The notes beneath the pieces were generated by a model. The model saw only the letters and a list, made by a program, of their open reading frames with translations. It was not told the origin of the DNA and searched no databases. Shown in pieces: positions 16,320 through 25,319 of a stretch of 64,000 bases of DNA. The first letter of the stretch is position 1. Each line of letters begins with the position of its first letter. The stretch lies in NCBI RefSeq assembly GCF_013868155.1, contig NZ_JACEOG010000001.1:434001-498000 (forward strand). The letters are read 5' to 3'. Source of the DNA: Aeromicrobium phoceense (GTDB lineage Bacteria; Actinomycetota; Actinomycetes; Propionibacteriales; Nocardioidaceae). Made by a program: the position numbers and the translations under genes.

Positions 16320-16351
16320 CCGCCCCAACCTCCCGATGGTGGTTGGGGCGG
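16320..16351 (+). terminator. Terminator after secreted amidohydrolase gene
   Basis: 11-bp perfect GC-rich stem (16320-16330 with 16341-16351) with a 10-base loop, 18 bp after the stop codon. There is no U-tract, as is common in this group. The following 16352-16509 contains nothing I can identify. Confidence 0.7.
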
Positions 16352-16509
16352 CGAGAGGCCGGTGCTGCTCCGGCCACCACCCGGGCCGAAGCACCTGGGC
16401 AGTGCCCTCAACCTACAGGCGGCGTTCAAACCAACCTGAGGCGGGGCTCATGTTCGGGGACGTGGGCGCTCGGGGCGACGGCGAGCCCCACCTGCGCGGA
16501 AATGACGAA

Positions 16510-16542
16510 GGCGCGGACTCTGCCAGTGCAGAAACCCGCGCC
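16510..16542 (-). terminator. Terminator of tRNA-Thr
   Basis: On the minus strand GGCGCGG pairs with CCGCGCC, and an inner TCTGC/GCAGA stem sits on a 4-base loop, followed by TTCGTCATTT. It begins about 17 bp past the CCA end of the tRNA. Confidence 0.6.
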
Positions 16543-16558
16543 ATTCCAACGATTCTGG

Positions 16559-16634
16559 TGGAGCCGCCTGTCAGAATCGAACTGACGACCTTCTCATTAC
16601 GAGTGAGATGCTCTACCGACTGAGCTAAGGCGGC
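16559..16634 (-). tRNA. tRNA-Thr(CGU)
   Basis: A cloverleaf is visible on the minus strand: acceptor GCCGCCT/AGGCGGC, D-arm TAGCTCAGTCGGTAGAGCA, anticodon stem TCTCA/TGAGA with loop CTCGTAA (anticodon CGT, reads ACG), and T-arm with GTTCGATTC. The discriminator base is U and CCA is encoded (16561-16559). Confidence 0.95.
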
Positions 16635-16717
16635 GCGATCCGGCGAGGATCACCCGCCGAACCAAGTGTGGACTATACCGCCTCGGCCCAGCGGGACGGA
16701 AACCCGGGTTCGGTCCG

Positions 16718-16723
16718 TATGAT
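16718..16723 (+). promoter_or_regulatory. -10 element of leaderless chorismate mutase transcript
   Basis: TATGAT followed by 7 nt and GTG at 16731. It decides the start of the chorismate mutase gene. Confidence 0.55.
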
Positions 16724-16730
16724 CGGCCGC

Positions 16731-17018
16731 GTGGACGCACCGACCCAGGCCGAGCTCGACGACATCCGTGCCAGCATCGACAACATCGACGCGGCCCTCG
16801 TGCACCTCCTGGCGGAGCGGTTCAAGTGCACCAAGCGTGTGGGGAGGCTGAAGGCCGAGCACGACCTCCCGCCGGCCGATCCCGAGCGCGAGTCGCGCCA
16901 GATCGAGCGGCTCCGCTCGAAGGCGCTGGAGGCCGACCTCGACCCCGCGTTCGCGGAGAAGTTCCTCAACTTCATCATCAGCGAGGTCATTCGGCACCAC
17001 GAGGCGATCCGCGACTGA
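16731..17018 (+). CDS. Chorismate mutase, AroQ type
   Basis: 95 residues, all-helical AroQ fold that rearranges chorismate to prephenate for Phe/Tyr synthesis. The family pattern is clear: AELDDIRASIDNIDAALVHLLAERFKCTKRVGRLKAEHDLPPADPEREXXQ with the Arg of helix 1, the K/R of KRVGRLK and the Arg-Glu of the DPERE segment as active-site residues, and a last helix FLNFIISEVIRHHE. No signal peptide, so it is the intracellular type (like Rv0948c), which in mycobacteria is activated by DAHP synthase. I used the GTG at 16731; an upstream in-frame ATG at 16668 overlaps the promoter hexamer. Confidence 0.93.
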   Translation: MDAPTQAELDDIRASIDNIDAALVHLLAERFKCTKRVGRLKAEHDLPPADPERESRQIERLRSKALEADLDPAFAEKFLNFIISEVIRHHEAIRD

Positions 17019-17035
17019 GCCGGCCGATGGACGCC

Positions 17036-17083
17036 TGATCTCGATACGACGTCTCGCTTCGCTCGCCGTCACTCGATCACCGG
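17036..17083. repeat. Intergenic imperfect palindrome, probable dispersed repeat
   Basis: Between two convergent genes. TGATCTCGAT at the left is mirrored by ACTCGATCAC at the right around a CTCGCTTCGCTCG centre. The form is like the intergenic palindromic repeats common in Nocardioidaceae. Other copies cannot be checked here. Confidence 0.4.
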
Positions 17084-17138
17084 TCCCGCGGGGTCGCTCC
17101 TCGGACCGCACCGTGACTGGATCACCAGTGGCGCAGGG

Positions 17139-18656
17139 TCACTCCTTGCAGACCGTGCCGTCCTTGGGGACGGTGCCGCCGAAGTAGGCGTCGACCGCCT
17201 CGCGGATGCAGGAGTTCCCCGACGTGTAGGCGGTGTGGCCGTCGCCCTCGCGGGTGAGCAGGACGCCTGAGTCGAGCTGGTCAGCCATCGCCTCGGACCA
17301 CTCGTAGGGCGTGGCCGGGTCGCGCGTGGTGCCGACGACCAGGATCGGCGGGGCGCCCTCGGCGGTGACCGCCTGCTGCGGGTGGTCGCCCTTGATCGGC
17401 CAGTCGTGGCAGGCCATGACGCCCCAGCCGAGCGCCGCCCCGAACACCGGGGACACGTCGCGGAACTGCGGGATGAGGGCCTTCGTCTGCGCGGCGTCGG
17501 GCGCGTCGTCGGAGTCGAGGCAGTTGATCGCGTAGATGACCTGCCCGGAGTTCGAGCCGAAGGACCCATCCGCCTTGCGGTCGAAGTAGGTGTCGCTCAG
17601 CACGAGCATCACCGTGGGGTCGCCCTTGACCAGGCCGCGGAGCGCGCTGGTGAGGTAAGGCCAGGACTCCTGCGAGTACAGCGCCATGGCGATGCCGTAG
17701 AAGGCGCGACCCTCGGTCAGCAGCCGGCCTCCCGGCGCCTCGAGGGGATCCTTGCTGAGCTGGCCCATCAGCGTGGTGATCGTGGACATGCCCTCGCTCA
17801 CCGAGTCGCCGACCGGGCACTCGTCCTCGTCGAGGCAGGAGGCGAGGTAGGCCTCGAGCGCGGCCTGGAAGCCGGTGGCCTGCCCCAGTCCCTGACCCGC
17901 GGCGTCGAGGGTGACGTCGACGGCACCGTCGAGGACCATCTTGTCGACCTTCTCGGGGAACAGGTCGGCATAGGTGGCGCCCAGCTGGGTGCCGTAGGAG
18001 AAGCCGAACCAGCGCATCGTGTCCTGGCCCAGCACGGCGCGGGCGATGTCGTGGTCGCGGGCGGCCTCGTCGGTGGAGACGTGGGCGGAGAGCTCGCCGG
18101 ACTTCTCGCGGCAGGCGGTGCCCATCTCCTCGACCGAGCGCGTGAGCGCGGCGACGCCCGCCTCGTCGTCGGGGTCGGGATCGGTGTCGATGAAGGCGTC
18201 GAACCGCTCGTCGGAGAGGCACTCCAGGGGCGTGCTCTCGCCGACGCCGCGCGGGTCGACGCCGATCACGTCGTTGGTGCGGCGCAGGTCGTCGGGCAGC
18301 TCGCTCGCGAGGTAGCCGACGAAGTCGAGGGCCGAGCCGCCCGGACCGCCGGGGTTCGTGAAGATCGCGGACGCGCGGTCGCCGGTGGCCGGGACGCGGC
18401 GCACGGCCAGCCGCAGCGTCTCGCCGTCGGGACGGGCGTAGTCGACCGGGACCTCGATCGTGGTGCAGCGGTCGTCACGGCAGTCGCGCCACGTGGGCTT
18501 CTGCGCGTAGAACCGCTCGAGGCCGGCCGGTGCCGCCTCGCCCGTGGGCTTCGGGTCGGGAGCCGGGCGGTCGACGAGGAACAGCGCGCTGACCGCGCCC
18601 GCGACCAGTGCGACCACGAGCACGGAGACCAGCGTGATCACGGTGAAACGTCTCAT
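17139..18656 (-). CDS. Secreted tripeptidyl aminopeptidase-type alpha/beta hydrolase
   Basis: 505 residues. The N-terminal MRRFTVITLVSVLVVALVAG is a signal peptide or anchor. The mature part is a TAP/SlpD-type hydrolase: IFTNPGGPGGSALDFVG (oxyanion region), VIGVDPRGVGES, the nucleophile elbow GFSYGTQLG (Ser), a lid region with paired Cys, and the C-terminal TAP-like domain with ILVVGTTRDPATPYEW (Asp) and GDGHTAY (His). The family clips tripeptides from peptide N-termini outside the cell. The ATG overlaps the stop of the delta' gene (ATGA), so it is the last gene of the tmk-holB unit. Two short G/C-rich repeats follow its stop. Confidence 0.92.
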   Translation of the reverse strand: MRRFTVITLVSVLVVALVAGAVSALFLVDRPAPDPKPTGEAAPAGLERFYAQKPTWRDCRDDRCTTIEVPVDYARPDGETLRLAVRRVPATGDRASAIFTNPGGPGGSALDFVGYLASELPDDLRRTNDVIGVDPRGVGESTPLECLSDERFDAFIDTDPDPDDEAGVAALTRSVEEMGTACREKSGELSAHVSTDEAARDHDIARAVLGQDTMRWFGFSYGTQLGATYADLFPEKVDKMVLDGAVDVTLDAAGQGLGQATGFQAALEAYLASCLDEDECPVGDSVSEGMSTITTLMGQLSKDPLEAPGGRLLTEGRAFYGIAMALYSQESWPYLTSALRGLVKGDPTVMLVLSDTYFDRKADGSFGSNSGQVIYAINCLDSDDAPDAAQTKALIPQFRDVSPVFGAALGWGVMACHDWPIKGDHPQQAVTAEGAPPILVVGTTRDPATPYEWSEAMADQLDSGVLLTREGDGHTAYTSGNSCIREAVDAYFGGTVPKDGTVCKE

Positions 18657-19783
18657 CCGAGGAACCTCGACATCATGTGCTCGAGCGCCAGCTGGGGCGC
18701 CGCGTTGGCCTGGAGAGCGTCGCGGCACGCCACGATCGCGTCGATCGACGCCAGTGTGCCCTCGGGCGTGGTGCGCGCCGCCATGGTGGCGATGTCGTCG
18801 GCGACGTCGGCGTTGATCGCCTCGGCGCCCGTGCCGAGCTGGAGCGTCAGCACGTCGCGCTGGAAGGAGAGCAGATCGAGCAGCACGCCGTCGATGGCGT
18901 CGCGCGCCATCCGCTTGCGGCGCCGCTCCTGCTCCTTCGTGAGGGAGGACAGGGCGCCCGCGTACCCGGCGGGACGGCGGCCCCGCTCCTCGACGCCCCA
19001 CGACTCCTGGAGGTTCGACAGCTCGCGGGCGTCGAGCACGTCGCAGCGCTCCTTGGCCCGGGCGTTGGCCTCCTGGTCGATCCGCTGGGCGGCGCGGAAG
19101 CAGTCGCCGAGACCGCGCAGCCCGACCGGCAGCGACAGGATCTCGGCCCGCCTGCGACGTGCCTCGGGGTCGCGCGCGAGTCCACGCGCCCGGCCGATGT
19201 GTCCCTGCGCGGCGGCGGCCGCCCGCCGGGCGACCTCCAGCTCGATGCCGTCGCGCTCGTGCAGCAGCCGGGCGATCGCCGAGGCCGGAGGGGTGCGCAG
19301 GAGCACGGGACGACACCGCGAGCGGATCGTCATGATGACGTCCTCCACGGCGGGGGCGCACAGCAGCCACACGGTGCCCGGCGCCGGCTCCTCGATCGCC
19401 TTGAGCAGTGCGTTGGCGGCCTGGTCGGTGAGCCGATCGGCGTCCTCCACCACGAGGATCTGGTAGCGGCCCTGCGACGGGTGCAGCGCCGCCCGCCGGA
19501 CCGCATCGCGCGCCGCGTCGACGCCGATGCTCAGCCCGTCGGTGTTGATGACGGCGATGTCGGGATGGCTGCCGGCCGCGGCGGTGACGCACGACCGGCA
19601 CGTGCCGCAGCCGCCGTTCTCGCACTGCAGCGCGGCGGCGAAGGCCATCGCGGCGTTGGAGCGCCCGGATCCGGGCGGTCCGGTGAACAGCCAGGCATGG
19701 GTCATCTGCCCGGCCACCGCGGAGCCCAGGGTGGCGACGACGTCGTCCTGCCCGACGAGCTCGGCCCAGACGGGGGCGGTCAC
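18653..19783 (-). CDS. holB: DNA polymerase III subunit delta'
   Basis: 376 residues. Delta' is part of the clamp-loader complex that places the sliding clamp on DNA. The AAA+ domain shows HAWLFTGPPGSGRSNAAMAF (Walker A with GPPGSGRS), a zinc-binding Cys cluster CENGGCGTCRSC, YQILVVEDADRLT (Walker B region), and the SRC motif in TIRSRCRPVLL, typical of clamp-loader subunits. The C-terminal half is helical. The GTG at 19783 overlaps the tmk stop (GTGA) and the stop overlaps the peptidase start, so tmk, holB and the peptidase gene are cotranslated. This order is conserved in actinobacteria (tmk aside). Confidence 0.94.
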   Translation of the reverse strand: MTAPVWAELVGQDDVVATLGSAVAGQMTHAWLFTGPPGSGRSNAAMAFAAALQCENGGCGTCRSCVTAAAGSHPDIAVINTDGLSIGVDAARDAVRRAALHPSQGRYQILVVEDADRLTDQAANALLKAIEEPAPGTVWLLCAPAVEDVIMTIRSRCRPVLLRTPPASAIARLLHERDGIELEVARRAAAAAQGHIGRARGLARDPEARRRRAEILSLPVGLRGLGDCFRAAQRIDQEANARAKERCDVLDARELSNLQESWGVEERGRRPAGYAGALSSLTKEQERRRKRMARDAIDGVLLDLLSFQRDVLTLQLGTGAEAINADVADDIATMAARTTPEGTLASIDAIVACRDALQANAAPQLALEHMMSRFLG

Positions 19784-20442
19784 GCCTCGGCTCCTCGGGC
19801 CTGGGCCAGCCACGGCCCGACGGCGGCGACGACCCGGTCGTGGATCGCCTCGGGCGACTCGCTCGCGTCGAGCACGACGTAGTGCTCGGGATCGGCCGCG
19901 GCGAGGTCGAGGAAGTGCTGGCGCACGCGCTCGTGGAACTCCACCGGCTCGCCCTCGATCCGGTCGGGCTCGCCGGCCCGGCCCAGGCCGATCCGCGGGT
20001 CGACGTCGAGCACGACCGTGAGGTGCGGACGGAGGTCGGCGGTGGCCCACCGGGCCAGCGACTCGAGCTCGCCGACGTGCAGCGCCCGTCCGGCCCCTTG
20101 GTAGGCGAGGGTGGAGTCGACGTAGCGGTCGGTGATGACCACCGCGCCGTCGGCCAGGGCCGGCAGGATCAGGGTGTCGACGTGCTCGGCCTTGTCGGCG
20201 GCGTAGATCAGGGCCTCGGTGCGGGGCGAGAGGTCGCCGGTGGCCGGGTCGAGCACGATCGAGCGCAGCATCGCGCCGACTCCGGTGCCCCCGGGCTCAC
20301 GCGTGAGCAGCGCGGTCTTGCCCTGGGACTCGACCCACGTGGCGAGCAGGCGCGACTGGGTGGACTTGCCCGATCCCTCGCCGCCCTCGAACGCGACGAA
20401 GACGCCGACCTCGGTGACGAGGGGGTCGTCCGTTGGCTGCAT
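19780..20442 (-). CDS. tmk: Thymidylate kinase
   Basis: 220 residues. dTMP kinase makes dTDP for DNA synthesis. The P-loop FEGGEGSGKSTQSRLLA is near the N-terminus, followed by LTREPGGTGVG (the DRX/LID neighbour), VITDRYVDSTLAYQGAGR (the DRY/H motif) and TVVLDVDPRIGLGR with the LID Arg residues. Cytosolic. The ATG at 20442 is 6 nt after TAGGCT, so the mRNA is probably leaderless. It is the first gene of the tmk-holB-peptidase operon. Confidence 0.96.
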   Translation of the reverse strand: MQPTDDPLVTEVGVFVAFEGGEGSGKSTQSRLLATWVESQGKTALLTREPGGTGVGAMLRSIVLDPATGDLSPRTEALIYAADKAEHVDTLILPALADGAVVITDRYVDSTLAYQGAGRALHVGELESLARWATADLRPHLTVVLDVDPRIGLGRAGEPDRIEGEPVEFHERVRQHFLDLAAADPEHYVVLDASESPEAIHDRVVAAVGPWLAQARGAEA

Positions 20443-20448
20443 GGGGCG

Positions 20449-20454
20449 AGCCTA
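20449..20454 (-). promoter_or_regulatory. -10 element of leaderless tmk transcript
   Basis: TAGGCT on the minus strand ends 6 nt before the tmk ATG. Confidence 0.5.
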
Positions 20455-20469
20455 GTCGGCACTGCCGAC
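20455..20469 (-). terminator. Small hairpin between aqpZ and tmk
   Basis: GTCGGC/GCCGAC stem with a 3-base loop, about 30 bp after the aqpZ stop and directly next to the tmk -10. It is short and may be a weak terminator. Confidence 0.3.
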
Positions 20470-20498
20470 ACCCGGACCGATGGTGGGCGGGACCTGAG

Positions 20499-21251
20499 CT
20501 ACCGGTCGGTCTCGAGATCGGGCCCGAGCAGGAAGCTGTGCGTGAAGCCGGCGATCGCCGCACCCAGCACCGGCGCGAGGATGAAGATCCACACCTGCAT
20601 GAGGGCGTCGCTGCCGGCGAACCAGGCCACGCCCAGCGACCGTGCGGGGTTCACCGAGGTGTTGGAGACCGGGATGCTGATGAGGTGGATCAGCGTCAGC
20701 GACAGGCCGATCGACAGACCCGCGAAGCCGACGGCCGCGCGCTTGGCCGTGGCGCCGAGGATCACGTACAGGAAGACCGCCGTCAGCACGACCTCGATGA
20801 GCGCGACCGACATCAGGTTGTAGCCCATCGGCGAGCGGTCGTCGTAGCCGTTCGTGGCGAAGCCCGACTCGACGGCGTCGAACCCGCCGCCGATGCCCTG
20901 GGCGATCACGAGCAGGACCGCGCCGGCCACGGTGGCACCCGCCACCTGCGCGACGACGTACCCCGGCAGGTCCTTCCAGTCGAAGCGCTTGGCCATCGCG
21001 AGCCCGACGGAGACCGCCGGGTTGAAGTGGCCGCCGGAGACGTGTCCGAAGGCGTAGGCGCCGGTGAGCACCGTGAGGCCGAAGGCGAACGCGACGCCCA
21101 GCCAGCCCACCCCCACTGCCATCTGCGCGTCGACGGGGATCGCGGTGGCGGCGAAGATCGCCGTGCCACAGCCACCGAAGACCAGCCAGAAGGTGCCGAG
21201 CGCCTCGGCGCCCAGCCGTTGAGCCATCGTGTACGTCGGGATCTCGGTCAT
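20499..21251 (-). CDS. aqpZ: Aquaporin Z-type water channel
   Basis: 250 residues with six membrane helices and the two half-helices that define aquaporins: [11 protein letters not shown] (first NPA) and [15 protein letters not shown] (second NPA, with the selectivity Arg directly after). The water-specific pattern of AqpZ (His and Arg in the filter; [19 protein letters not shown]) is present. Inner membrane. I chose ATG 21251 ([20 protein letters not shown]); 14 codons upstream an in-frame start would add a charged, non-conserved extension. It lies between topA and tmk, an insertion relative to the usual actinobacterial order. Confidence 0.93.
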   Translation of the reverse strand: MTEIPTYTMAQRLGAEALGTFWLVFGGCGTAIFAATAIPVDAQMAVGVGWLGVAFAFGLTVLTGAYAFGHVSGGHFNPAVSVGLAMAKRFDWKDLPGYVVAQVAGATVAGAVLLVIAQGIGGGFDAVESGFATNGYDDRSPMGYNLMSVALIEVVLTAVFLYVILGATAKRAAVGFAGLSIGLSLTLIHLISIPVSNTSVNPARSLGVAWFAGSDALMQVWIFILAPVLGAAIAGFTHSFLLGPDLETDR

Positions 21252-21331
21252 GGCCTGCTCCGATCGGCGAAGATTGCCTTCACCGTAGGGCACGACCGAG
21301 GTCGCGGGCGAGACCTTGGCCCGCGTCCGGG

Positions 21332-24028
21332 TCAGGACTTCTTCGCCGGCGCCTTCTTCGTGGTCTTCTTCGCCGCCGTCTTCTTGGCCGTGGTCTTCTT
21401 CGCGGCCGGCTTCTTCGTGGCCTTCTTCGTCGTCTTCTTGCCGCCCTTCTTGGCGGGCCCCTTCGCGCGACGCTCAGCCAGCAGCTCCACCGCGCGCTCG
21501 TGCGTCAGGGTGGCGATGTCGTCGTCCTTGCGCAGCGTGGCGTTGTACTCGCCGTCGGTGACGTAGGCGCCGAAGCGGCCGTCCTTCGCCACGATCGGCT
21601 GACCGCTCGTGGGGTCCTCGCCCAGCTCCTTGAGGGGAGCGGCGGCGGCGCGGCGACCGTAGGTCTTGGGCTGCGCGTAGATCGCGCGGGCCTCCTCCTC
21701 GGTGATCGTGAGCAGCTGCTCCTCGCTCTCCAGAGAGCGCGAGTCGGTGCCCTTCTTCAGGTAGGGCCCGTAGCGACCGTTCTGCGCCGTGATCTCCTGG
21801 CCCTCGGCGTCGGTTCCGACCACGCGCGGGAGCGTCAGCAGGCGCACCGCGTCCTCGAGGGTGACCGAGTCGAGGTCCATCGACTTGAACAGGCTCGCCG
21901 TGCGCGGCTTCGCGCTCTTCTTCGCGTCCTCGGGCAGCGCCTCGGTGACGTACGGGCCGTAGCGGCCGTTCTTGGCGACGACCTCCAGGCCGGTCTCTGG
22001 GTGGGTGCCCAGCACCTTCTCCATGCCGGCCGGGGTGGCCAGCAGCTCCTTGGCCTTCTCGAGTGTGAGCTCGTCCGGCGGCAGGTCCTCGGGCACGTTG
22101 GCGCGCGTGGGCTGCTCGCCGCCGTCCTTCGCCGCGACCATCGGCGGGCCCTCGACGTACGGGCCGTAGCGGCCAACGCGCACGGCGATGCCCTCGCCGA
22201 GGTCGAACGTGGCCAGGCCACGCGCGTCGATCTCGGGGAGGTTGTCCACCAGCCGCTTCAGGCCGGTGTCGTTCTCGTTCTCGCCGGCCCAGAAGGCCTC
22301 GAGGACGGACACGCGGTTCTCGCGGCCGTGCGAGATCTCGTCGAGCACGCCCTCGAGCTCGGCGGTGAACTCGTACTGCACGAGGCGCGGGAAGTGCTGC
22401 TCCATCAGCCGGATCACGCTGAACGCGACCCAGGCCGGCACCAGCGCCGTGCCCTTCTTGTAGACGTAGCCGCGGTTCTGGATCGTGTTGACGATCGAGG
22501 CGTAGGTGGAGGGACGGCCGATCTCCCGGTCCTCCAGCTCCTTGATGAGGCTGGCCTCGGTGTAGCGCGCCGGAGGCTTCGTCTGGTGGCCCGCGGCCGC
22601 CAGCTCGACCGCGGTGACGCGGTCGCCCTCGGAGAGGTTGGGCAGCTTGGTCTGCTGGTCGTCGCCCTCGGCGTCGGGGTCCTCGGTGGACTCGACGTAC
22701 GCCTTGAGGAAGCCGTGGAAGGTGATGGTGCGGCCCGACGCACCGAACTCGACGTCGCGGCCGTCCTCGGTGGCCGCGCCGATGCGGATCGAGACCGAGT
22801 TGCCCTTCGCGTCGGCCATCTGCGACGCGATCGTGCGCTTCCAGATCAGCTCGTACAGCTTGAGCTCGTCGCCGGAGAGGCCGGTCTCCTTCGGGGTGCG
22901 GAAGCTCTCGCCGGCCGGGCGGATCGCCTCGTGCGCCTCCTGGGCGTTCTTGACCTTGGAGGTGTAGACGCGGGGGCTGTCGGGCAGGTAGTCGGCTCCG
23001 TAGAGCTCCTTGACCTGGGCACGGGCGGCCTTGAGCGCCGTCTGCGAGAGCGTGACCGAGTCGGTGCGCATGTAGGTGATGTAGCCGCCCTCGTACAGCT
23101 TCTGGGCGATCGACATCGTGCGCTGGGCGCCGAAGCCGTGCTTGCGGGAGCCCTCCTGCTGCAGCGTGGTGGTGCGGAACGGCGCGTAGGGCCGACGCGT
23201 GTAGGGCTTGGACTCCACCGAGCGGACCGCGAACTCACGACCCTCCAGGGCGGTGGCCAGGCCGGCGGCCGTGGGCTCGTCGAGGTGGACGACGTCGCCC
23301 TTCAGGGTGCCGGTGCTGTCGAAGTTCGAACCCGAGGCGACGCGCTTGCCGTCGACCGCGGCCAGCTTCGCCGGGAAGCGCGAGGGCTCCAGGTCGCAGC
23401 CGAAGGTGGCCTCGAGATCCCAGTAGGAGGCGGTGCGGAAGGCCATCCGGTCGCGCTCGCGCTCGACGACGAGACGGGTGGCGACGGACTGCACGCGGCC
23501 GGCGGACAGGCCGCTCATGACCTTCTTCCACAGGACCGGGCTGATCTCGTAGCCGTAGAGACGGTCGAGAATGCGGCGGGTCTCCTGCGCGTCGACGAGG
23601 TCCTGGTCGATGTCGCGGGGGTTGGCGATCGCGCGGTCGATCGCCTCCTTCGTGATCTCGTTGAAGGCGATGCGCTTCACCGGGACCTTCGGCTTGAGCT
23701 CGTCGAAGAGGTGCCACGCGATGGCCTCGCCCTCGCGGTCCTCATCCGTCGCCAGGACGAGCTCGTCAGCGTCCTTCAGCAGCCGCTTCAGCTCGGTGAT
23801 CTGCTTCTTCTTCTCGGCGGGGACGACGTAGACCGGCTCGAACCGGTTGTCGACGTCGACGCCCAGCCGGGCCCAGGCCTCACCCTTGTACTTGGCGGGG
23901 ATCTGGTCGGCTCCCTGCGGCAGGTCGCGGATGTGACCGACCGAGGAGGAGACGACGTAGCCGTCGCCCAGGTAGGCAGCGATGCTGCGCACCTTGTTGG
24001 GCGACTCGACGATCACCAGTGATGTCAC
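21332..24028 (-). CDS. topA: DNA topoisomerase I
   Basis: 898 residues. Type IA topoisomerase relaxing negative supercoils. The Toprim domain is at the start ([34 protein letters not shown] with the acidic DxD), the active-site Tyr is in [11 protein letters not shown], and four C-terminal repeats carry GRYGPYV or GRFGAYV. The last ~40 residues are a Lys-rich tail of KKTT/AKK repeats, as in other actinobacterial TopA proteins, where it raises processivity on DNA. There is no zinc-finger Cys set. The GTG at 24028 follows GGAGGAACC. The gene order topA-(aqpZ)-tmk-holB is nearly conserved in actinobacteria. Confidence 0.97.
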   Translation of the reverse strand: MTSLVIVESPNKVRSIAAYLGDGYVVSSSVGHIRDLPQGADQIPAKYKGEAWARLGVDVDNRFEPVYVVPAEKKKQITELKRLLKDADELVLATDEDREGEAIAWHLFDELKPKVPVKRIAFNEITKEAIDRAIANPRDIDQDLVDAQETRRILDRLYGYEISPVLWKKVMSGLSAGRVQSVATRLVVERERDRMAFRTASYWDLEATFGCDLEPSRFPAKLAAVDGKRVASGSNFDSTGTLKGDVVHLDEPTAAGLATALEGREFAVRSVESKPYTRRPYAPFRTTTLQQEGSRKHGFGAQRTMSIAQKLYEGGYITYMRTDSVTLSQTALKAARAQVKELYGADYLPDSPRVYTSKVKNAQEAHEAIRPAGESFRTPKETGLSGDELKLYELIWKRTIASQMADAKGNSVSIRIGAATEDGRDVEFGASGRTITFHGFLKAYVESTEDPDAEGDDQQTKLPNLSEGDRVTAVELAAAGHQTKPPARYTEASLIKELEDREIGRPSTYASIVNTIQNRGYVYKKGTALVPAWVAFSVIRLMEQHFPRLVQYEFTAELEGVLDEISHGRENRVSVLEAFWAGENENDTGLKRLVDNLPEIDARGLATFDLGEGIAVRVGRYGPYVEGPPMVAAKDGGEQPTRANVPEDLPPDELTLEKAKELLATPAGMEKVLGTHPETGLEVVAKNGRYGPYVTEALPEDAKKSAKPRTASLFKSMDLDSVTLEDAVRLLTLPRVVGTDAEGQEITAQNGRYGPYLKKGTDSRSLESEEQLLTITEEEARAIYAQPKTYGRRAAAAPLKELGEDPTSGQPIVAKDGRFGAYVTDGEYNATLRKDDDIATLTHERAVELLAERRAKGPAKKGGKKTTKKATKKPAAKKTTAKKTAAKKTTKKAPAKKS

Positions 24029-24127
24029 GTTGGGTTCCTCCGAGCAGGCCTGATGGGGATGTGGGGCCGTGGGAGGCCCACCGTAGCGCCTCCTGTCAAC
24101 CATTTTTCTCACCGCCCTCAGGCGTGG

Positions 24128-24133
24128 AAGAAT
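24128..24133 (+). promoter_or_regulatory. Possible -10 of leaderless MFS gene
   Basis: AAGAAT followed by 7 nt and the GTG at 24141, in the 112-bp divergent gap with topA. The first base departs from the TAnnnT pattern, so confidence is low. Confidence 0.3.
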
Positions 24134-24140
24134 CCCGCAA

Positions 24141-25316
24141 GTGGAGAAGGTGACCTACGGGGACGTGCTCAGGTCACCCGGAACCGTACCTCTGTACGTC
24201 GCGGCGTTCCTCGCGCGAATCCCCCTGATGGCGCTGCCGCTCGTCCTGACGCTGCTCGTCGTCGAGGGTCTGGGCGGCAGCTACGGACAGGCCGGTCTGA
24301 TCGCCGCCGCCGAGACCGTCGGAGCGGCCGTCGGCGCCCCGTGGCGCGGTCGCCTGATCGACCGGCTGGGCCTGCGCCGGGCACTGCTCCCGTCGATCGC
24401 GGTGCTGTTCGTCGTCTACCCGCTGGCGGCGGTCTCCACCTACCTGTGGCTGCTGCCGCTGGCGTTCGCCGCCGGGCTGTTCATCGCTCCGGTGCACTCG
24501 ATCGTGCGGATCTCGCTCGCCGCGCGGCTGCCCTCGAGCCATCACCGGAGCGCGTTCGCGCTGGACTCGGTGTGCGCGGAGGCCTCCTTCATCATCGGTC
24601 CCGCCGCCGCGGGCGCCCTCGTCGTGGCCGCGTCGCCGCAGGTCGCTCTGGTGGCGGTCGCGGGCACCGTCGCGATCGGGCTGGGCATCCTGTGGCGGCT
24701 CGACCCGCCCACCCGCAGCGCCGACTCGGTGACCGTGGCCCGTGAGCCCGGCACCCGCTGGCTCACCACCGACCTGGTGTTCCTCTTCCTCATCTCCGGC
24801 GGCGCGATGATCGCGCTGATGGCCACCGACCTGGGCATCATCGCCGTCCTGCGCGAGCTCGACGCGGTCGGGCTGGTCGGCGTGGTCTACCTGGGCTGGG
24901 GACTCTCCTCCCTCGTGGGCGGACTGATCTACGGAGCCCGGCCCGCCTCGATCCGTCCTTCCTATCTGCTGCTGGCGATGGGTGTCCTGACGATCCCGAT
25001 CGGCATTGCCCACACGCCGTGGGTCCTGGCGATCGCGTGCATCCCGGCGGGCCTGCTCTGCGCGCCGATCATGACCGCGTGCAGCGAGTGGATCGCGAAG
25101 CTCACCGACGAGGCGTGGCGCGGCGAGGCGATGGGCTACCAGGCCACGGCGTTCACGGTCGGCGGAGCGGTCGCGGCACCGCTCATCGGCCTGGCCATCG
25201 ACCACGAGGGAGCGGCGGCCGGCTTCGCCGTCGGCGGAGGCGCGGCGCTGCTGATCGCGATGGGGTCGCTGGCGGCGCAGCGCTCGCGCCGCCCGGCCGA
25301 GGTCAGCGACGTCTGA
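24141..25316 (+). CDS. Major facilitator superfamily transporter
   Basis: 391 residues with about twelve hydrophobic segments in two halves, as in MFS proteins. The loop between helices 2 and 3 reads GAPWRGRLIDRLGLRR, the MFS motif A region (G-x-x-x-D-R-x-G-R-R). The pattern resembles SET-type or drug efflux carriers of actinobacteria, but no substrate motif is visible. The start is the GTG at 24141 (EKVTYGDVLRSPG), 112 bp from the divergent topA start. It is convergent with the methyltransferase gene with a 3-bp gap. Inner membrane. Confidence 0.88.
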   Translation: MEKVTYGDVLRSPGTVPLYVAAFLARIPLMALPLVLTLLVVEGLGGSYGQAGLIAAAETVGAAVGAPWRGRLIDRLGLRRALLPSIAVLFVVYPLAAVSTYLWLLPLAFAAGLFIAPVHSIVRISLAARLPSSHHRSAFALDSVCAEASFIIGPAAAGALVVAASPQVALVAVAGTVAIGLGILWRLDPPTRSADSVTVAREPGTRWLTTDLVFLFLISGGAMIALMATDLGIIAVLRELDAVGLVGVVYLGWGLSSLVGGLIYGARPASIRPSYLLLAMGVLTIPIGIAHTPWVLAIACIPAGLLCAPIMTACSEWIAKLTDEAWRGEAMGYQATAFTVGGAVAAPLIGLAIDHEGAAAGFAVGGGAALLIAMGSLAAQRSRRPAEVSDV

Positions 25317-25319
25317 GCG

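Noticed and set aside
21332-21460. Simple-sequence or CRISPR-like repeat
   Set aside because: The repeated CTTCTT units encode the Lys-rich tail of topoisomerase I. No regular repeat-spacer array occurs anywhere in the window.
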